A stretch of DNA of 64,000 bases from Leptolyngbya sp. PCC 6406 (GTDB lineage Bacteria > Cyanobacteriota > Cyanobacteriia > Phormidesmidales > Phormidesmidaceae): positions 3,011,714 to 3,075,713 of the forward strand of contig NZ_KI913949.1 in NCBI RefSeq assembly GCF_000332095.2, written 5' to 3'. A program made the translations under genes and the position numbers. Below are positions 8,168 to 16,516 of this stretch, piece after piece; positions within the stretch are counted from its first letter, which is position 1, and each line of letters starts with the position of its first letter. A model generated the notes under the pieces. The model was not told the DNA's origin. It made no database searches and saw nothing but the letters and a program-made list of their open reading frames with translations.

Positions 8168-8433
8168 ATTCTGGATTTCCCAAGGGGATTGCCCCTACGG
8201 AATTAATTTCAATCCTGGATTACCCGGCACTGGGTAGGGCGGGTTTTGAGCCTCCCATTCTGGATTTCCCAGTCAATACGAGCCAAACCCGCCCCTACGG
8301 GATTTACCCCCTCACCCCCTCACGGGTCACCCGACAACAAGGGCAACCACAAGGGATTGCCCCTACGGATCCAGATCAATATCGATCACCCGGCAACAAC
8401 AGGGCGGGTTTTGAGCCTCCCCTACGGGATTTA

Positions 8434-8517
8434 CCCCATCACCCCATCACCCCATCACCCCAATACCCTTCACCCTTCACCCCTTCACCCCATCACCCCC
8501 CCACCCCATCACCCCCC
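8434..8517 (-). repeat. Octamer array, ATCACCCC/AATACCCC units
   Basis: Imperfect tandem 8-mers read mostly ATCACCCC on the plus strand, so the minus strand carries GGGG tracts every 8 bases. It is the reverse-complement relative of the cleaner array at 50240-50383 and is flanked by the same TACGGGATTTACCCC module. Confidence 0.7.
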
Positions 8518-8620
8518 CTTCGGTATTCCCCAGGATTTGTCACCCCACCTTCCAGGTCCGTCCGGTAAACTAAACTTCTAGAGATATCTACGTTGACTCC
8601 TACAAGGAGGCGAATATTAA

Positions 8621-8914
8621 ATGGGATCCCCTGCCCTTGGGCTTGTTGCCAGTACCCTGTCTACGTTCCTCAATATCTATTTCATTCTGCTGGTCATTCG
8701 TGTTTTGCTAAGCTGGTTTCCCAATGTGGATTGGTTAAACCCGCCCTTCTCGGTGATTAGCCAACTTACCGACCCCTACCTCAATCTCTTTCGCTCCATC
8801 ATCCCGCCCCTGGGAGGATTGGATTTATCACCGCTGTTGGCCTTTATCGTGCTGCAACTGGTGGCTCAGAGTGTGAGCCAAGTCGCCGCAACCGTTGCTA
8901 TGTCAGCGTTTTAG
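8621..8914 (+). CDS. YggT-family membrane protein
   Basis: A 97-residue protein of the YggT/YlmG/CCB3 family, with two membrane helices at about 13-33 and 70-92. The signature INVLLSWFP-like segment appears here as VLLSWFPNVDWLNPPFSVISQLTDPYLNLFR. Family members in cyanobacteria and plastids are linked to nucleoid distribution, cell division or cytochrome b6 maturation. The start is supported by AGGAGG (8605-8610) 10 bases upstream of the ATG. The gene is monocistronic, after a repeat-rich spacer. Confidence 0.9.
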   Translation: MGSPALGLVASTLSTFLNIYFILLVIRVLLSWFPNVDWLNPPFSVISQLTDPYLNLFRSIIPPLGGLDLSPLLAFIVLQLVAQSVSQVAATVAMSAF

Positions 8915-8991
8915 ACGGTTTCAGATGTAGGATTCCGCAGAGTGGTCAATGCCCACCAGCCTGAATTCAAGGCTATGAAACGGGTAGATCA

Positions 8992-9429
8992 CTAACGACG
9001 TACCCGCCCGGTAAACCCTGCGGCCTTGAATTTTTCGAGCCGTAGCGGTTCTGGCTGGTTAGCAGCAACGGAGATGCGGATTTCAAAGGGACTCTCACCG
9101 GGGGGGATTTCCGGGATGCCCCCTAGGCGGGAGCGATTTTGCATAACTGGGTTAGCGTTGGCGTCGTAGATCCGACCAAACACATCGGCGTCAATTACGG
9201 ATTTTCCGGTGGTATTGACAGCGATGCCCTGCACCATGTAGCAGCGGGCGGTTTGGACAGATCCCGCTGTGACCATTCCTTCTGCAAACTCTTCTGGGCA
9301 ACTGGTGTAGCTCAGATCCTTGAGTTCAATCTGGGTTAGGGCCAAGGCTGGGGGAGCGACCCAGGCGTTGAACCCCAGCAGTACCAGCGCGATCGCACTG
9401 ATGAGAAAACCACGCAAACCCATGTTCAT
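8992..9429 (-). CDS. Exported protein with FxLYD-like domain
   Basis: A 145-residue exported protein. A signal peptide is clear (hydrophobic 8-26, then APPALA before the mature TQIELK). The mature part has two cysteines (in TSCPEEF and ARCYMVQG) that could form a disulfide. The later segment, with VQGIAVNTTGKSVIDADVFGRIYDANANPV and a PPGES turn, resembles the beta-sandwich FxLYD domain. Homologues are recalled in many cyanobacteria as hypothetical proteins; function is unknown. Starting at the second ATG (MGLRG) is also possible. Confidence 0.65.
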   Translation of the reverse strand: MNMGLRGFLISAIALVLLGFNAWVAPPALALTQIELKDLSYTSCPEEFAEGMVTAGSVQTARCYMVQGIAVNTTGKSVIDADVFGRIYDANANPVMQNRSRLGGIPEIPPGESPFEIRISVAANQPEPLRLEKFKAAGFTGRVRR

Positions 9430-9595
9430 AACTGCTTGGAGATAGGGGACTTTTAGCCAAGTCCAGCCTATCGCGAAATGCTGACCCCCTCCGAATCCAG
9501 TCCCTAGTACAGAAAGGATGAAGGGTGAAGGGTGAAGGGTGAAAAGGGATTCCTGGTCTCACGGGGACCCCTGCTCAATCAAATAGGTGAGTTTC

Positions 9596-9646
9596 GTAGG
9601 GTGTATAGCGCTAAGGCGCGGCTTCGCCCACGCGAAGCAATGCACC
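9596..9646 (+). repeat. GTAGGGTGCAT repeat family, core copy B
   Basis: This 51-bp copy keeps the GGCGCGGCTTCGCC core and the terminal ATGCACC but lacks the TGCGTCTAAATAAAG extension of copies A and C. It lies 10 bases beyond the stop codon of aroE (minus strand). Confidence 0.75.
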
Positions 9647-9656
9647 GCAGAAATGT

Positions 9657-10583
9657 CTAGGCCAGACCCAGATGGGTTTTGAGGGCGTGGCGCATAACCG
9701 CGATTGGGGGTGGTTGATGAATCCAAATCTCCAGGGCAGCGGCCCCTTGCTGCACTAGCATTTCCACCCCATCGATAGTGTGCAGCCCTCGCTCCGTTGC
9801 CCAGCGGAGGAATTGGGTCGGGCTAGGGGTATAGATCAGGTCGTAGGCGATCGCGTCTGAGGGTAACTGGGCTAGATCCTGAGGGGAAACCGGAGATTGA
9901 TCCTCACGGGGATGCATCCCCAGTGGGGTGGTGTTTACCAGCAGGGTGGTTTCTGGCAGCAGAGCTGGCAACTGATCCCAGGACGCAACTTGGAGTGTGG
10001 GACACAGGGGAGAATCCTGCCAGCTTTCGGCAAAGGACTGGAGCTTGTTGCGATCGCGCCCCACCACCCAAATTTCCCCACAGTGGAGCTGGCTACAGCC
10101 CGCCACTGCCGCCCGCGCTGCACCGCCATTGCCCAAAATCACGGCCCGCCGCTGGGACCAGGGAAGATGGCCCGCAAGGCTGGATTCGGGCACTAAAGCT
10201 TCATGGCCCCAGTCCTGGAGCGGAGCCACAAATCCCAGGACATCTGTGTTGGTGCCTGCCCAACCCTGCTCCTGACGCCACACCGTATTCACCGCCCCCA
10301 CCGCTTGAGCCAAGGGGGTCACCTCCGCCAGTGCCGCCATCACCGCCTGCTTGTGGGGAATCGTGACGTTAAATCCCACCACGCCCAGAGCCCAGAGCCC
10401 CGCCAAGGCTGTATCCACCGCCGCCGCTCTGACGGGAAAGGGGACGTAAATGCCATCCCAGCCCAATGCCCGCAGGGCTGCATTCTGCATGGGGGGTGAC
10501 AGGGAATGGGCAATGGGATCGCCGATAATGCCCAAAACCTGGGTTTTGCCCGTGATCGAAAGCGGAATATCCAGCGCCACCAT
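9657..10583 (-). CDS. aroE: Shikimate dehydrogenase (NADP+)
   Basis: A 308-residue enzyme reducing 3-dehydroshikimate to shikimate in the chorismate pathway. Substrate-binding residues include SLSP at 27-30, the catalytic K78 in FNVTIPHK and D114 in GTNTD. The NADP-binding loop is LGNGGAARAAV at 150-160. The length is somewhat above the usual 270-290, with insertions around 130-145. Start: the ATG at 10583 has a GGGGG-type site upstream. It is transcribed divergently from the glutamate dehydrogenase gene; the 225-base spacer probably contains both promoters. Confidence 0.95.
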   Translation of the reverse strand: MVALDIPLSITGKTQVLGIIGDPIAHSLSPPMQNAALRALGWDGIYVPFPVRAAAVDTALAGLWALGVVGFNVTIPHKQAVMAALAEVTPLAQAVGAVNTVWRQEQGWAGTNTDVLGFVAPLQDWGHEALVPESSLAGHLPWSQRRAVILGNGGAARAAVAGCSQLHCGEIWVVGRDRNKLQSFAESWQDSPLCPTLQVASWDQLPALLPETTLLVNTTPLGMHPREDQSPVSPQDLAQLPSDAIAYDLIYTPSPTQFLRWATERGLHTIDGVEMLVQQGAAALEIWIHQPPPIAVMRHALKTHLGLA

Positions 10584-10808
10584 AGCCCCCAGTTGTCAGT
10601 CCTTATTGTCAGCCTTTCGGATGGGGACCACCCCAGTAGGGTCATTGTCCCAGGAATATTCCCCTATTGCCCCTACACCCAATATCGCTTTTCAAAGATC
10701 CGTATCAATTCCGAGGCGCAGATCGCCCCAGCCACCAGACTTAAATTAGTAGCCTTTGATACAAAATAGGCGCAACTGACCCCTAAGAGGTCCATAAGGA
10801 GAGTCTCC

Positions 10809-12095
10809 ATGGCCACTACGCTCCTGTCCGATGCCAACATCCGCCTAGAGCGGGCGTTAAAGTACGTCCACATTTCCGCCGATGCTAGCGAGCGTCTCAA
10901 GTTTCCCAAGGCCAGTCTCAAGGTCTCCATCCCTGTCCGCATGGATAACGGTGACCTACGGGTCTTTGAGGGCTACCGGGTCCGCTACGACGACACCCGA
11001 GGACCAACTAAGGGGGGCATTCGCTTCCATCCCGGTGTCACGATGGATGAGGTGCAGTCCCTAGCCTTTTGGATGACCTTCAAATGCGCCGCCTTGAGTT
11101 TGCCGTTTGGGGGAGCCAAGGGGGGCATTACCCTAAATCCGAAGGAACTCTCTAAGTTTGAACTGGAGCGCCTGAGCCGGGGCTACATTGATGCGATCGC
11201 AGATTTCATTGGCCCCGACGTGGACATTCCCGCCCCCGATGTCTACACCAACCCCATGATCATGGGCTGGATGATGGACCAGTACAGCATCATCCGCCGC
11301 AAACTTTCCCCCGCCGTAATCACTGGCAAACCCCTGGGTATGGGGGGCAGTCAAGGCCGCGATACAGCGACAGGCACCGGAGCCTTCTACGTGCTAGGGG
11401 CCATGATGCGCAAATTCAACCGGGTTCCCCAAGACACCACCATAGCGGTGCAGGGGTTTGGCAATGCTGGCAGCATCATCGCCCGGTTGCTCTTTGATGC
11501 TGGATATCGCGTCGTGGCCGTCAGCGATTCCCAAGGAGGCGTCTACTGTCCCCAGGGCTTGGATATTCCCAGCCTCCAACAATTCAAAGCCTCGACCCGC
11601 AGCGTCAAGGCCGTGTACTGCAAGGGCACGGTCTGTAACCTGGTGGATAATCAGGAGGCCATTACCAATGAAGAACTCCTGACGCTGGATGTGGACATTC
11701 TGATTCCCGCTGCCTTGGAAAACCAGATCACCGAGGCCAATGCTGCCAATGTCCAGGCTCGGTTCATCTTTGAGGTGGCCAACGGTCCCATTAGTTCCGG
11801 GGGCGATCGCATTCTAGAAGCCAACGGCGTCTACGTGTTTCCTGACATTCTGGTCAATGCCGGAGGGGTCACCGTCAGCTACTTTGAGTGGGTGCAAAAC
11901 CGCAGTGGCCTCTACTGGTCTGAATCCGAGGTGAACCAGCGCCTCCAGACCAAAATCGTGGAGGAGGCGGAGAGTATCTGGCGTCTGTCCCAAAATCTGG
12001 ACATTCCCATGCGCACCGCCGCCTATGTCCATGCCCTAGAGCGCCTAGAGGAAGCCCACAGTGCCCGAGGTACCCGCGACTACTACGTGAGCTAG
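10809..12095 (+). CDS. gdhA: Glu/Leu/Phe/Val dehydrogenase (glutamate dehydrogenase type)
   Basis: A 428-residue oxidative-deamination / reductive-amination enzyme interconverting glutamate and 2-oxoglutarate plus ammonium. Visible motifs are GPTKGGIRFHP (65-75) and LPFGGAKGGITLNP (98-111), whose K104 is the catalytic lysine, and a Rossmann loop VQGFGNAGS near residue 217. Length fits the 410-450-residue catabolic-type NAD enzymes rather than the 445-450 NADP GdhA group, so cofactor preference is uncertain and the symbol is provisional. AGGAGAG lies just before the ATG. The stop codon sits in a CTAG at the edge of a dispersed repeat. Confidence 0.9.
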   Translation: MATTLLSDANIRLERALKYVHISADASERLKFPKASLKVSIPVRMDNGDLRVFEGYRVRYDDTRGPTKGGIRFHPGVTMDEVQSLAFWMTFKCAALSLPFGGAKGGITLNPKELSKFELERLSRGYIDAIADFIGPDVDIPAPDVYTNPMIMGWMMDQYSIIRRKLSPAVITGKPLGMGGSQGRDTATGTGAFYVLGAMMRKFNRVPQDTTIAVQGFGNAGSIIARLLFDAGYRVVAVSDSQGGVYCPQGLDIPSLQQFKASTRSVKAVYCKGTVCNLVDNQEAITNEELLTLDVDILIPAALENQITEANAANVQARFIFEVANGPISSGGDRILEANGVYVFPDILVNAGGVTVSYFEWVQNRSGLYWSESEVNQRLQTKIVEEAESIWRLSQNLDIPMRTAAYVHALERLEEAHSARGTRDYYVS

Positions 12096-12226
12096 GGGCT
12101 GTGGACAATCAAACTATCGTGGTACACCTCGGCCCCTCTCCCTAGCCCTCTCCCAAGAGGAGAGGGGACCGGAAAATGTTGGGCTGGTGCGACAATAGTG
12201 GGCTGATTTACGCCCTGCGATACTAG
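12092..12226 (+). repeat. MITE-like family 1, copy A (left end diverged)
   Basis: The body (CTATCGTGGTACACCTCGG, then a CCCTCTCC/GGAGAGGG hairpin) and the right end (ATTTACGCCCTGCGATACTAG) match copies B (29104-29266) and C (56575-56745). The left terminal repeat is not recognisable apart from CTAG at 12092-12095, which contains the TAG stop of the dehydrogenase gene. Confidence 0.65.
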
Positions 12227-12293
12227 TGATCATTGGCCATGATTTTTGCGGAGGAATACTTTACCCTGCATAGGGTAAGCCTAAGGCTAACCT

Positions 12294-13280
12294 ATGCTGG
12301 AGCAACTCTTTACCGCGAATACCTTGCCCGACTTGAAGGTAGATCCCCTACGACCACTGAAGGGGGTGATCATTGGTGCAGGGCAGGTGGGCATGGCCTG
12401 TGCCTACGCCATGGTGATTCAAAACACCTTTGATGAACTGGTGATGGTGGACATCAACCAGGACAAGCTGGAGGGGGAAGTCATGGACCTCCAGCAGGGG
12501 ATGCCCTTTGTCCAACCCACCCAAATCACAGCAGGCACCCTGGCGGATGGGGCCGGGGCCGACATCGTGATCATCACTGCTGGCGCTGCCCAGAGGCCGG
12601 GAGAAACCCGCCTAGCTCTGGTACAGCGCAATGTGGATATTTTGAAAAAGCTGATTCCCGAAGTGGTCAGCCATTGTCCTGAGGCTATTCTGCTCCTGGT
12701 GGCCAATCCGGTGGATGTACTGACCTATGTCGCTGGGAAACTCTCGGGGCTACCCAGTGCGCGGGTACTGGGGTCGGGCACGGTGCTGGATACCGGACGG
12801 TTTCGCTATCTTCTGGCCCAAAAGCTGCGGGTCGATCCTCGCAGCCTCCACGCCTATATCATTGGCGAACACGGTGACAGCGAAGTGCCCTTTTGGAGCG
12901 AGGCCAACATAGCTGGGGCACGCATCTATACTGATAAGCTTTCAGCCTCAGATCGGGCTACTTTGGATGATGTCTTTATCCAAGTCAAGCAGGCCGCCTA
13001 TGAAATCATTCGCCGCAAGGGCTACACCAGCTATGCCATCGGTTTGGCGGTAAGCCAGATTGTCCAGTCCATCCTGCGAGATCAAAATCGAGTGCTGACG
13101 GTCAGCTCGTTGATGAACGGTCCCCAGGGGCTCCAGGATGTCTGTCTGAGCCTGCCCTCGGTGGTGGGGCGATTTGGCGTAATCCGCGTGTTGAATGTAT
13201 CCCTCAACGATCGCGAGCGATCGCAACTGGATGCCTCCGCCGCCACACTCCGGGCCGCCCTCGACCAGATCCAGTTTTAG
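12294..13280 (+). CDS. ldh: L-lactate dehydrogenase
   Basis: A 328-residue NAD-dependent LDH/MDH-superfamily enzyme. The N-terminal Rossmann motif is [12 protein letters not shown]. The substrate-specificity loop reads [17 protein letters not shown]; Gln at the position where malate dehydrogenases have Arg marks lactate specificity. The catalytic histidine is in [14 protein letters not shown]. It would reduce pyruvate to L-lactate in dark fermentation. The start at 12294 is preceded by only a weak site; the next in-frame Met would remove part of the Rossmann fold. It runs convergent to the SSS symporter with 34 bases between stops. Confidence 0.9.
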   Translation: MLEQLFTANTLPDLKVDPLRPLKGVIIGAGQVGMACAYAMVIQNTFDELVMVDINQDKLEGEVMDLQQGMPFVQPTQITAGTLADGAGADIVIITAGAAQRPGETRLALVQRNVDILKKLIPEVVSHCPEAILLLVANPVDVLTYVAGKLSGLPSARVLGSGTVLDTGRFRYLLAQKLRVDPRSLHAYIIGEHGDSEVPFWSEANIAGARIYTDKLSASDRATLDDVFIQVKQAAYEIIRRKGYTSYAIGLAVSQIVQSILRDQNRVLTVSSLMNGPQGLQDVCLSLPSVVGRFGVIRVLNVSLNDRERSQLDASAATLRAALDQIQF

Positions 13281-13314
13281 CCAGTTTCCAGCCCAGAAAC
13301 CCCCCTTTTCTTGC

Positions 13315-14805
13315 TTAACCGACGGGTTCCTTGTCGGCAGAACCGTAGGCCCTAATCTTCTGACTCAAGTGGAGAAAGTTAAAGACTTGGGTATGCCCCT
13401 GCTGAGCTTGCCAGGTAATACTCCCTAAACACAGCAGGATAGAAATGACCACTGGAGCAGTAAAGCTCACTAGCAAATCCCCAGATCCGGGTAGGCCATT
13501 CCAAGGGGCAAAGTCTGGTCTAGGGAAAAAGAGTGCCCCGGTGCCGATGGCAATCAGAGTGCTCCAGAGGGCGATCGTCCCCGTCAGCCGTCGGGAATAG
13601 AGCCCAAACAAGACTGGAAACAGTGCCCCAGCACAGACTAAATCCGCCAGTAAGAACAAATACAGGACGTTATAGCCTCGGGCCGCGATCGCGATTGCCG
13701 GAATCCCCACCACCACCGCCATGCCCCGACAGAGACGCAGAATGCCCTGGGTCGCCATGCCAGGAAACAACCGCAGTAGGTCCGTGGTAAAGACGCTGGC
13801 GATGCCATTCACCAGGGTATCGAGGCTGGACATGACCAGGGCCAGCACCAGAACTAATACCCCAATCGTGACGATACGGGGTAGGGCCAATTCTTGAATC
13901 AGGGCAAAGAAGGTGCGATCGTCGCTAAAGCCAAAGTGCATTCCCAAGATGCCCAGTAACCCGGCGATGAATAGGAGGGGCACAATTACTAGAAACGATC
14001 CCAAAAATGCCCGCCGCACCACCCCATCATTCCGGCAAGCATAGATGCGCTGCCAGTTGGCCTGGTTAAACATTTCCGCTGCAATAATGGCGATGATCAG
14101 GGTGAGCCCAAACTTCTGTCCCGGACCATAGCCCAAGCTGAACAACTCTGGAGCGGATTGTAGGACCGGCGCGATCGCGGCTTCCCATCCCCCCAGAGCC
14201 ACCACCACCACGCCAAAGCTCAACAGCAACAGGGGAACAATCAAGGCAAACTGAATCGCATCGGTGAAAATCGTCGCCCCCAATCCCCCTACGGTGGTGT
14301 AGACAAACACCGCCCCCATTACGACCAAGGCCGTCACCCACAGCGGCACCCCTGCCATGAGTTCCACTGCTTTTGCGATCGCAGTTAGCTCCGCCGTCAG
14401 ATAGACAAACATGTAGAAGGTGATAATGGCCAAGGTCACCCAGTACATGGCATTGCCAAAGCGATAGAGCACATACTCATTCAAAGAATGGCCCTGGGGC
14501 ATCAGGTGACGAATTCGCGGTCCCAACACAGCAAAAGCCACAGCGGGCGTCGCCTGTCCAATGCAATAGCCCAAAATTCCCGCCACCCCACTTGTGGCCC
14601 CCACCTCCGGAGGACTAAACAAAATCCAGGCCCCCATCGCACTAGCCACCACCGTCGCCAGCGCCATACCCGTACCGAAGCGATTGCGACTGACCATGAA
14701 GTCCTCCAGGTCAACCGCCTGACGGCTAGCCTGGATTACCCCCAACACCGTAAACACCGCAGCGGTCACCAACGTGACCCACAGCCCCACCGCCCCAATC
14801 GCCAT
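13315..14805 (-). CDS. SSS-family sodium:solute symporter, probable thiamine or precursor transporter
   Basis: A 496-residue protein with about 13 membrane helices and the sodium:solute symporter pattern (VLYRFGNAMYWVTLAIITFYMFVYLTAEL; VYTTVGGLGATIFTDAIQ, where the GG-ATIFTD segment is typical). SSS members use Na+ gradients to import small solutes. The start at 14805 follows a G-rich stretch. A TPP riboswitch occupies 14960-15036 in the 5' leader on the same strand, so the gene is thiamine-regulated. SSS proteins under TPP riboswitches (ThiV) have been predicted to import thiamine or its pyrimidine moiety; that substrate is inferred here from the regulation, not from protein motifs. Confidence 0.85.
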   Translation of the reverse strand: MAIGAVGLWVTLVTAAVFTVLGVIQASRQAVDLEDFMVSRNRFGTGMALATVVASAMGAWILFSPPEVGATSGVAGILGYCIGQATPAVAFAVLGPRIRHLMPQGHSLNEYVLYRFGNAMYWVTLAIITFYMFVYLTAELTAIAKAVELMAGVPLWVTALVVMGAVFVYTTVGGLGATIFTDAIQFALIVPLLLLSFGVVVVALGGWEAAIAPVLQSAPELFSLGYGPGQKFGLTLIIAIIAAEMFNQANWQRIYACRNDGVVRRAFLGSFLVIVPLLFIAGLLGILGMHFGFSDDRTFFALIQELALPRIVTIGVLVLVLALVMSSLDTLVNGIASVFTTDLLRLFPGMATQGILRLCRGMAVVVGIPAIAIAARGYNVLYLFLLADLVCAGALFPVLFGLYSRRLTGTIALWSTLIAIGTGALFFPRPDFAPWNGLPGSGDLLVSFTAPVVISILLCLGSITWQAQQGHTQVFNFLHLSQKIRAYGSADKEPVG

Positions 14806-14872
14806 AGCCCATCCCCCCCGATTGCTTTAAATAGCGCCGGGGTGCTCAACCTGTCAAAGCGAACAAACTTCA

Positions 14873-14905
14873 GACAGAACTAGGGGCAAACAGGTTTCCC
14901 CTGTC
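14873..14905 (-). promoter_or_regulatory. Candidate expression-platform hairpin of the TPP riboswitch
   Basis: In the leader between riboswitch and start codon, GACAG/CTGTC and AGGGG/CCCCT can pair around a short loop, with a bulge. It lies 68 bases before the start codon and could be the ligand-controlled structure. No strong T-run follows. Confidence 0.35.
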
Positions 14906-14959
14906 ACCACCACTACCGAAGCTGGCCCTACGTCGTTTTGGTACCCTTGACCGCAAGCA

Positions 14960-15036
14960 ACGCTTTCCTCCGCTGGTCTGAACCAGGTCAGGTTCTGAGG
15001 GTATAATCTCAGCCCGATTGCTCGGACACCCCTAGC
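14960..15036 (-). ncRNA. TPP riboswitch (THI element)
   Basis: Read on the minus strand, the order of conserved pieces is GGGGTG, then GGGCTGAGAT, then ACCC, then GAACCTGACCTGGTT, then ACCAGCG and AGGAAAGC. This is the canonical THI-box aptamer. It lies in the 5' leader of the SSS symporter gene and after the HpsE-like gene. Binding of thiamine pyrophosphate would be expected to lower symporter expression. Confidence 0.95.
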
Positions 15037-15057
15037 TTGAGGCTGATTGTATCAGCC

Positions 15058-16257
15058 TTAGGAACGACCCGCCAGCTTCTGGCACAGACTCCGCTGCCAG
15101 AGATAATAAGGACTCACTAAGCTGAAGAGATAGAGCGTGAGTTCGCTAGCGGCAACCGTATCCGTCCAGGCATCACTGCCATAGCGCTTCAGGTGAATCA
15201 ACACCTTGCGAAGATCATTCAGGTGATAGGCCCAAAACATCAGGGGACGCTTCCAGGCTGGGAGACTCAGCATCCGAGTACGATGGCGACTGAGGCCAAT
15301 TCCCCGCATCAAACTCAGCAAATATTGCCGCTGGAGGCGCTTAGCGGGAATCTTGTGGGCAATTCGCATGGCAGGGTTGTACCAAACCTCTCCCCCCGCC
15401 TGCTGAATCTGGAGCACAGCCTCTATATCCTCCCCCGTGAGCATACTTTTTCCATCTCTGCCCCCCAATACGGGCTCATCCGGTACATGGCGAAGCCAGA
15501 GATCGCGCCGGACCACCATACCTGCACCTGGGGGCAGGATCTTTTGCTGAGGCCGATAGGGAATCGGCTCATTGCCCCGATCCGTCAGGGCTAGAAAAGC
15601 AGCAATACGTTCAAAATGTGCCGGGGGATCGGTTTCAAGATCACCATGAATACGACTTCCTATCACCGCAGCTTGGGGATGCTCTTGAGCAAAGTAGTAG
15701 GATGCCTGAATCCAATTGGACTCAGGTAAATTGTCATCGTCTAGAAACCCAACTAGGGAACTGTGAGCCTCACGGATCGCTGTGTGACGGGCGTAGCCTG
15801 CACCCTGGCGGGATTCAGAGGTGTAGCGCAATCCTAGGTGCGGATATTTTTTTTGGTAGGTTTGGACGACTTGAGGGGTTGCGTCAGTACTGTTGTTATC
15901 GACGACGATCACCTCCCAATTGCAGTCCTCTATGGGACCCTGCTCAACTAGACAGTCCAAAACATCAGGCAGTCGCTCGGCCCCGTTGTAGGTGCAAATC
16001 GCAACGGTGAAATCCAGAGCAGCTACTCCCTGTAAATTGTCAGAAGTAATGTTTTCCCGCAGATCCACTGTGCTTGAGTAGGACTTACCTGAGGCGTTGA
16101 AAGAGGTAGATGCCTTACGGAAAGACCGGGTTACGAAGGCGCTAGCGGGTCGGATAGAGCTGTCCATGGAGGTAGCCAATTGCGACAGGGTGGGGTGCTG
16201 TACGGCACCTGTCGATATCCTAAATAGCTCCTTGCCATCACCCCACAGGGGGATCAC
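15058..16257 (-). CDS. hpsE: HpsE-like glycosyltransferase family 2
   Basis: A 399-residue GT-A-fold glycosyltransferase. The domain starts near residue 83 (DFTVAICTYNGAERLP). VDNNSTDATPQVV and FLDDDNLPESNW hold the nucleotide-sugar and metal-binding acidic residues, and a membrane-associating C-terminal region follows. The ILPPGAGMVVRR and GEDIEAVLQIQQAGGEVWYNPAMRIAHKIP segments match what is recalled of HpsE, a hormogonium polysaccharide glycosyltransferase of filamentous cyanobacteria. Other hps genes are not in the window. The first 80 residues are not conserved-looking, so the true start may be downstream (for example 16167). Confidence 0.75.
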   Translation of the reverse strand: MIPLWGDGKELFRISTGAVQHPTLSQLATSMDSSIRPASAFVTRSFRKASTSFNASGKSYSSTVDLRENITSDNLQGVAALDFTVAICTYNGAERLPDVLDCLVEQGPIEDCNWEVIVVDNNSTDATPQVVQTYQKKYPHLGLRYTSESRQGAGYARHTAIREAHSSLVGFLDDDNLPESNWIQASYYFAQEHPQAAVIGSRIHGDLETDPPAHFERIAAFLALTDRGNEPIPYRPQQKILPPGAGMVVRRDLWLRHVPDEPVLGGRDGKSMLTGEDIEAVLQIQQAGGEVWYNPAMRIAHKIPAKRLQRQYLLSLMRGIGLSRHRTRMLSLPAWKRPLMFWAYHLNDLRKVLIHLKRYGSDAWTDTVAASELTLYLFSLVSPYYLWQRSLCQKLAGRS

Positions 16258-16516
16258 CCAAGTATTTTCCCGAAAATCAGTCTAAATTGACCCCGTCCAC
16301 TGGAAAATACGGAATTGCTTTAGAGGTAAAACTATTCTTCACCTTATTCCCTAAGAATGGCTTCTAAAGTAGGAGAAATACTGTGAAAATACGGTGAAGA
16401 TTAGGCTGGGAATTTTCTGGTGCCCCGGCAAAGCTGGGCAAACGTCGCCGGGGATCTGCCTCCGGCTCCTAGGGATAAGCTCACCCTGAGCGTATCCCAA
16501 CCCGAATCTTGTCTGG

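Larger units (their letters stand above)
8073..8620. other. Repeat-mosaic intergenic region
   Basis: No gene is supported; a proline-rich reading frame at 8246-8581 is a translation of repeats. Contents: an 80-bp direct repeat (8088-8167 and 8342-8421, one mismatch), a GGGCGGGTTTTGAGCCTCCC module shared with 50400-50470, and a CCCC-containing octamer array at 8434-8517. Confidence 0.7.

Noticed and set aside
8434..8517. Possible CRISPR array at the octamer repeats (also 50240-50383)
   Set aside because: Units are 8 bp and directly contiguous, with no unique spacers; these are simple tandem repeats.
8246..8581. Proline-rich reading frame of 111 codons
   Set aside because: It is a translation of the octamer array and the 80-bp direct repeat; there is no ribosome-binding site and no protein-like composition.
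12233..12433. Frame overlapping the start of ldh
   Set aside because: Out of frame with a clear lactate dehydrogenase and beginning in the repeat-flanking region.
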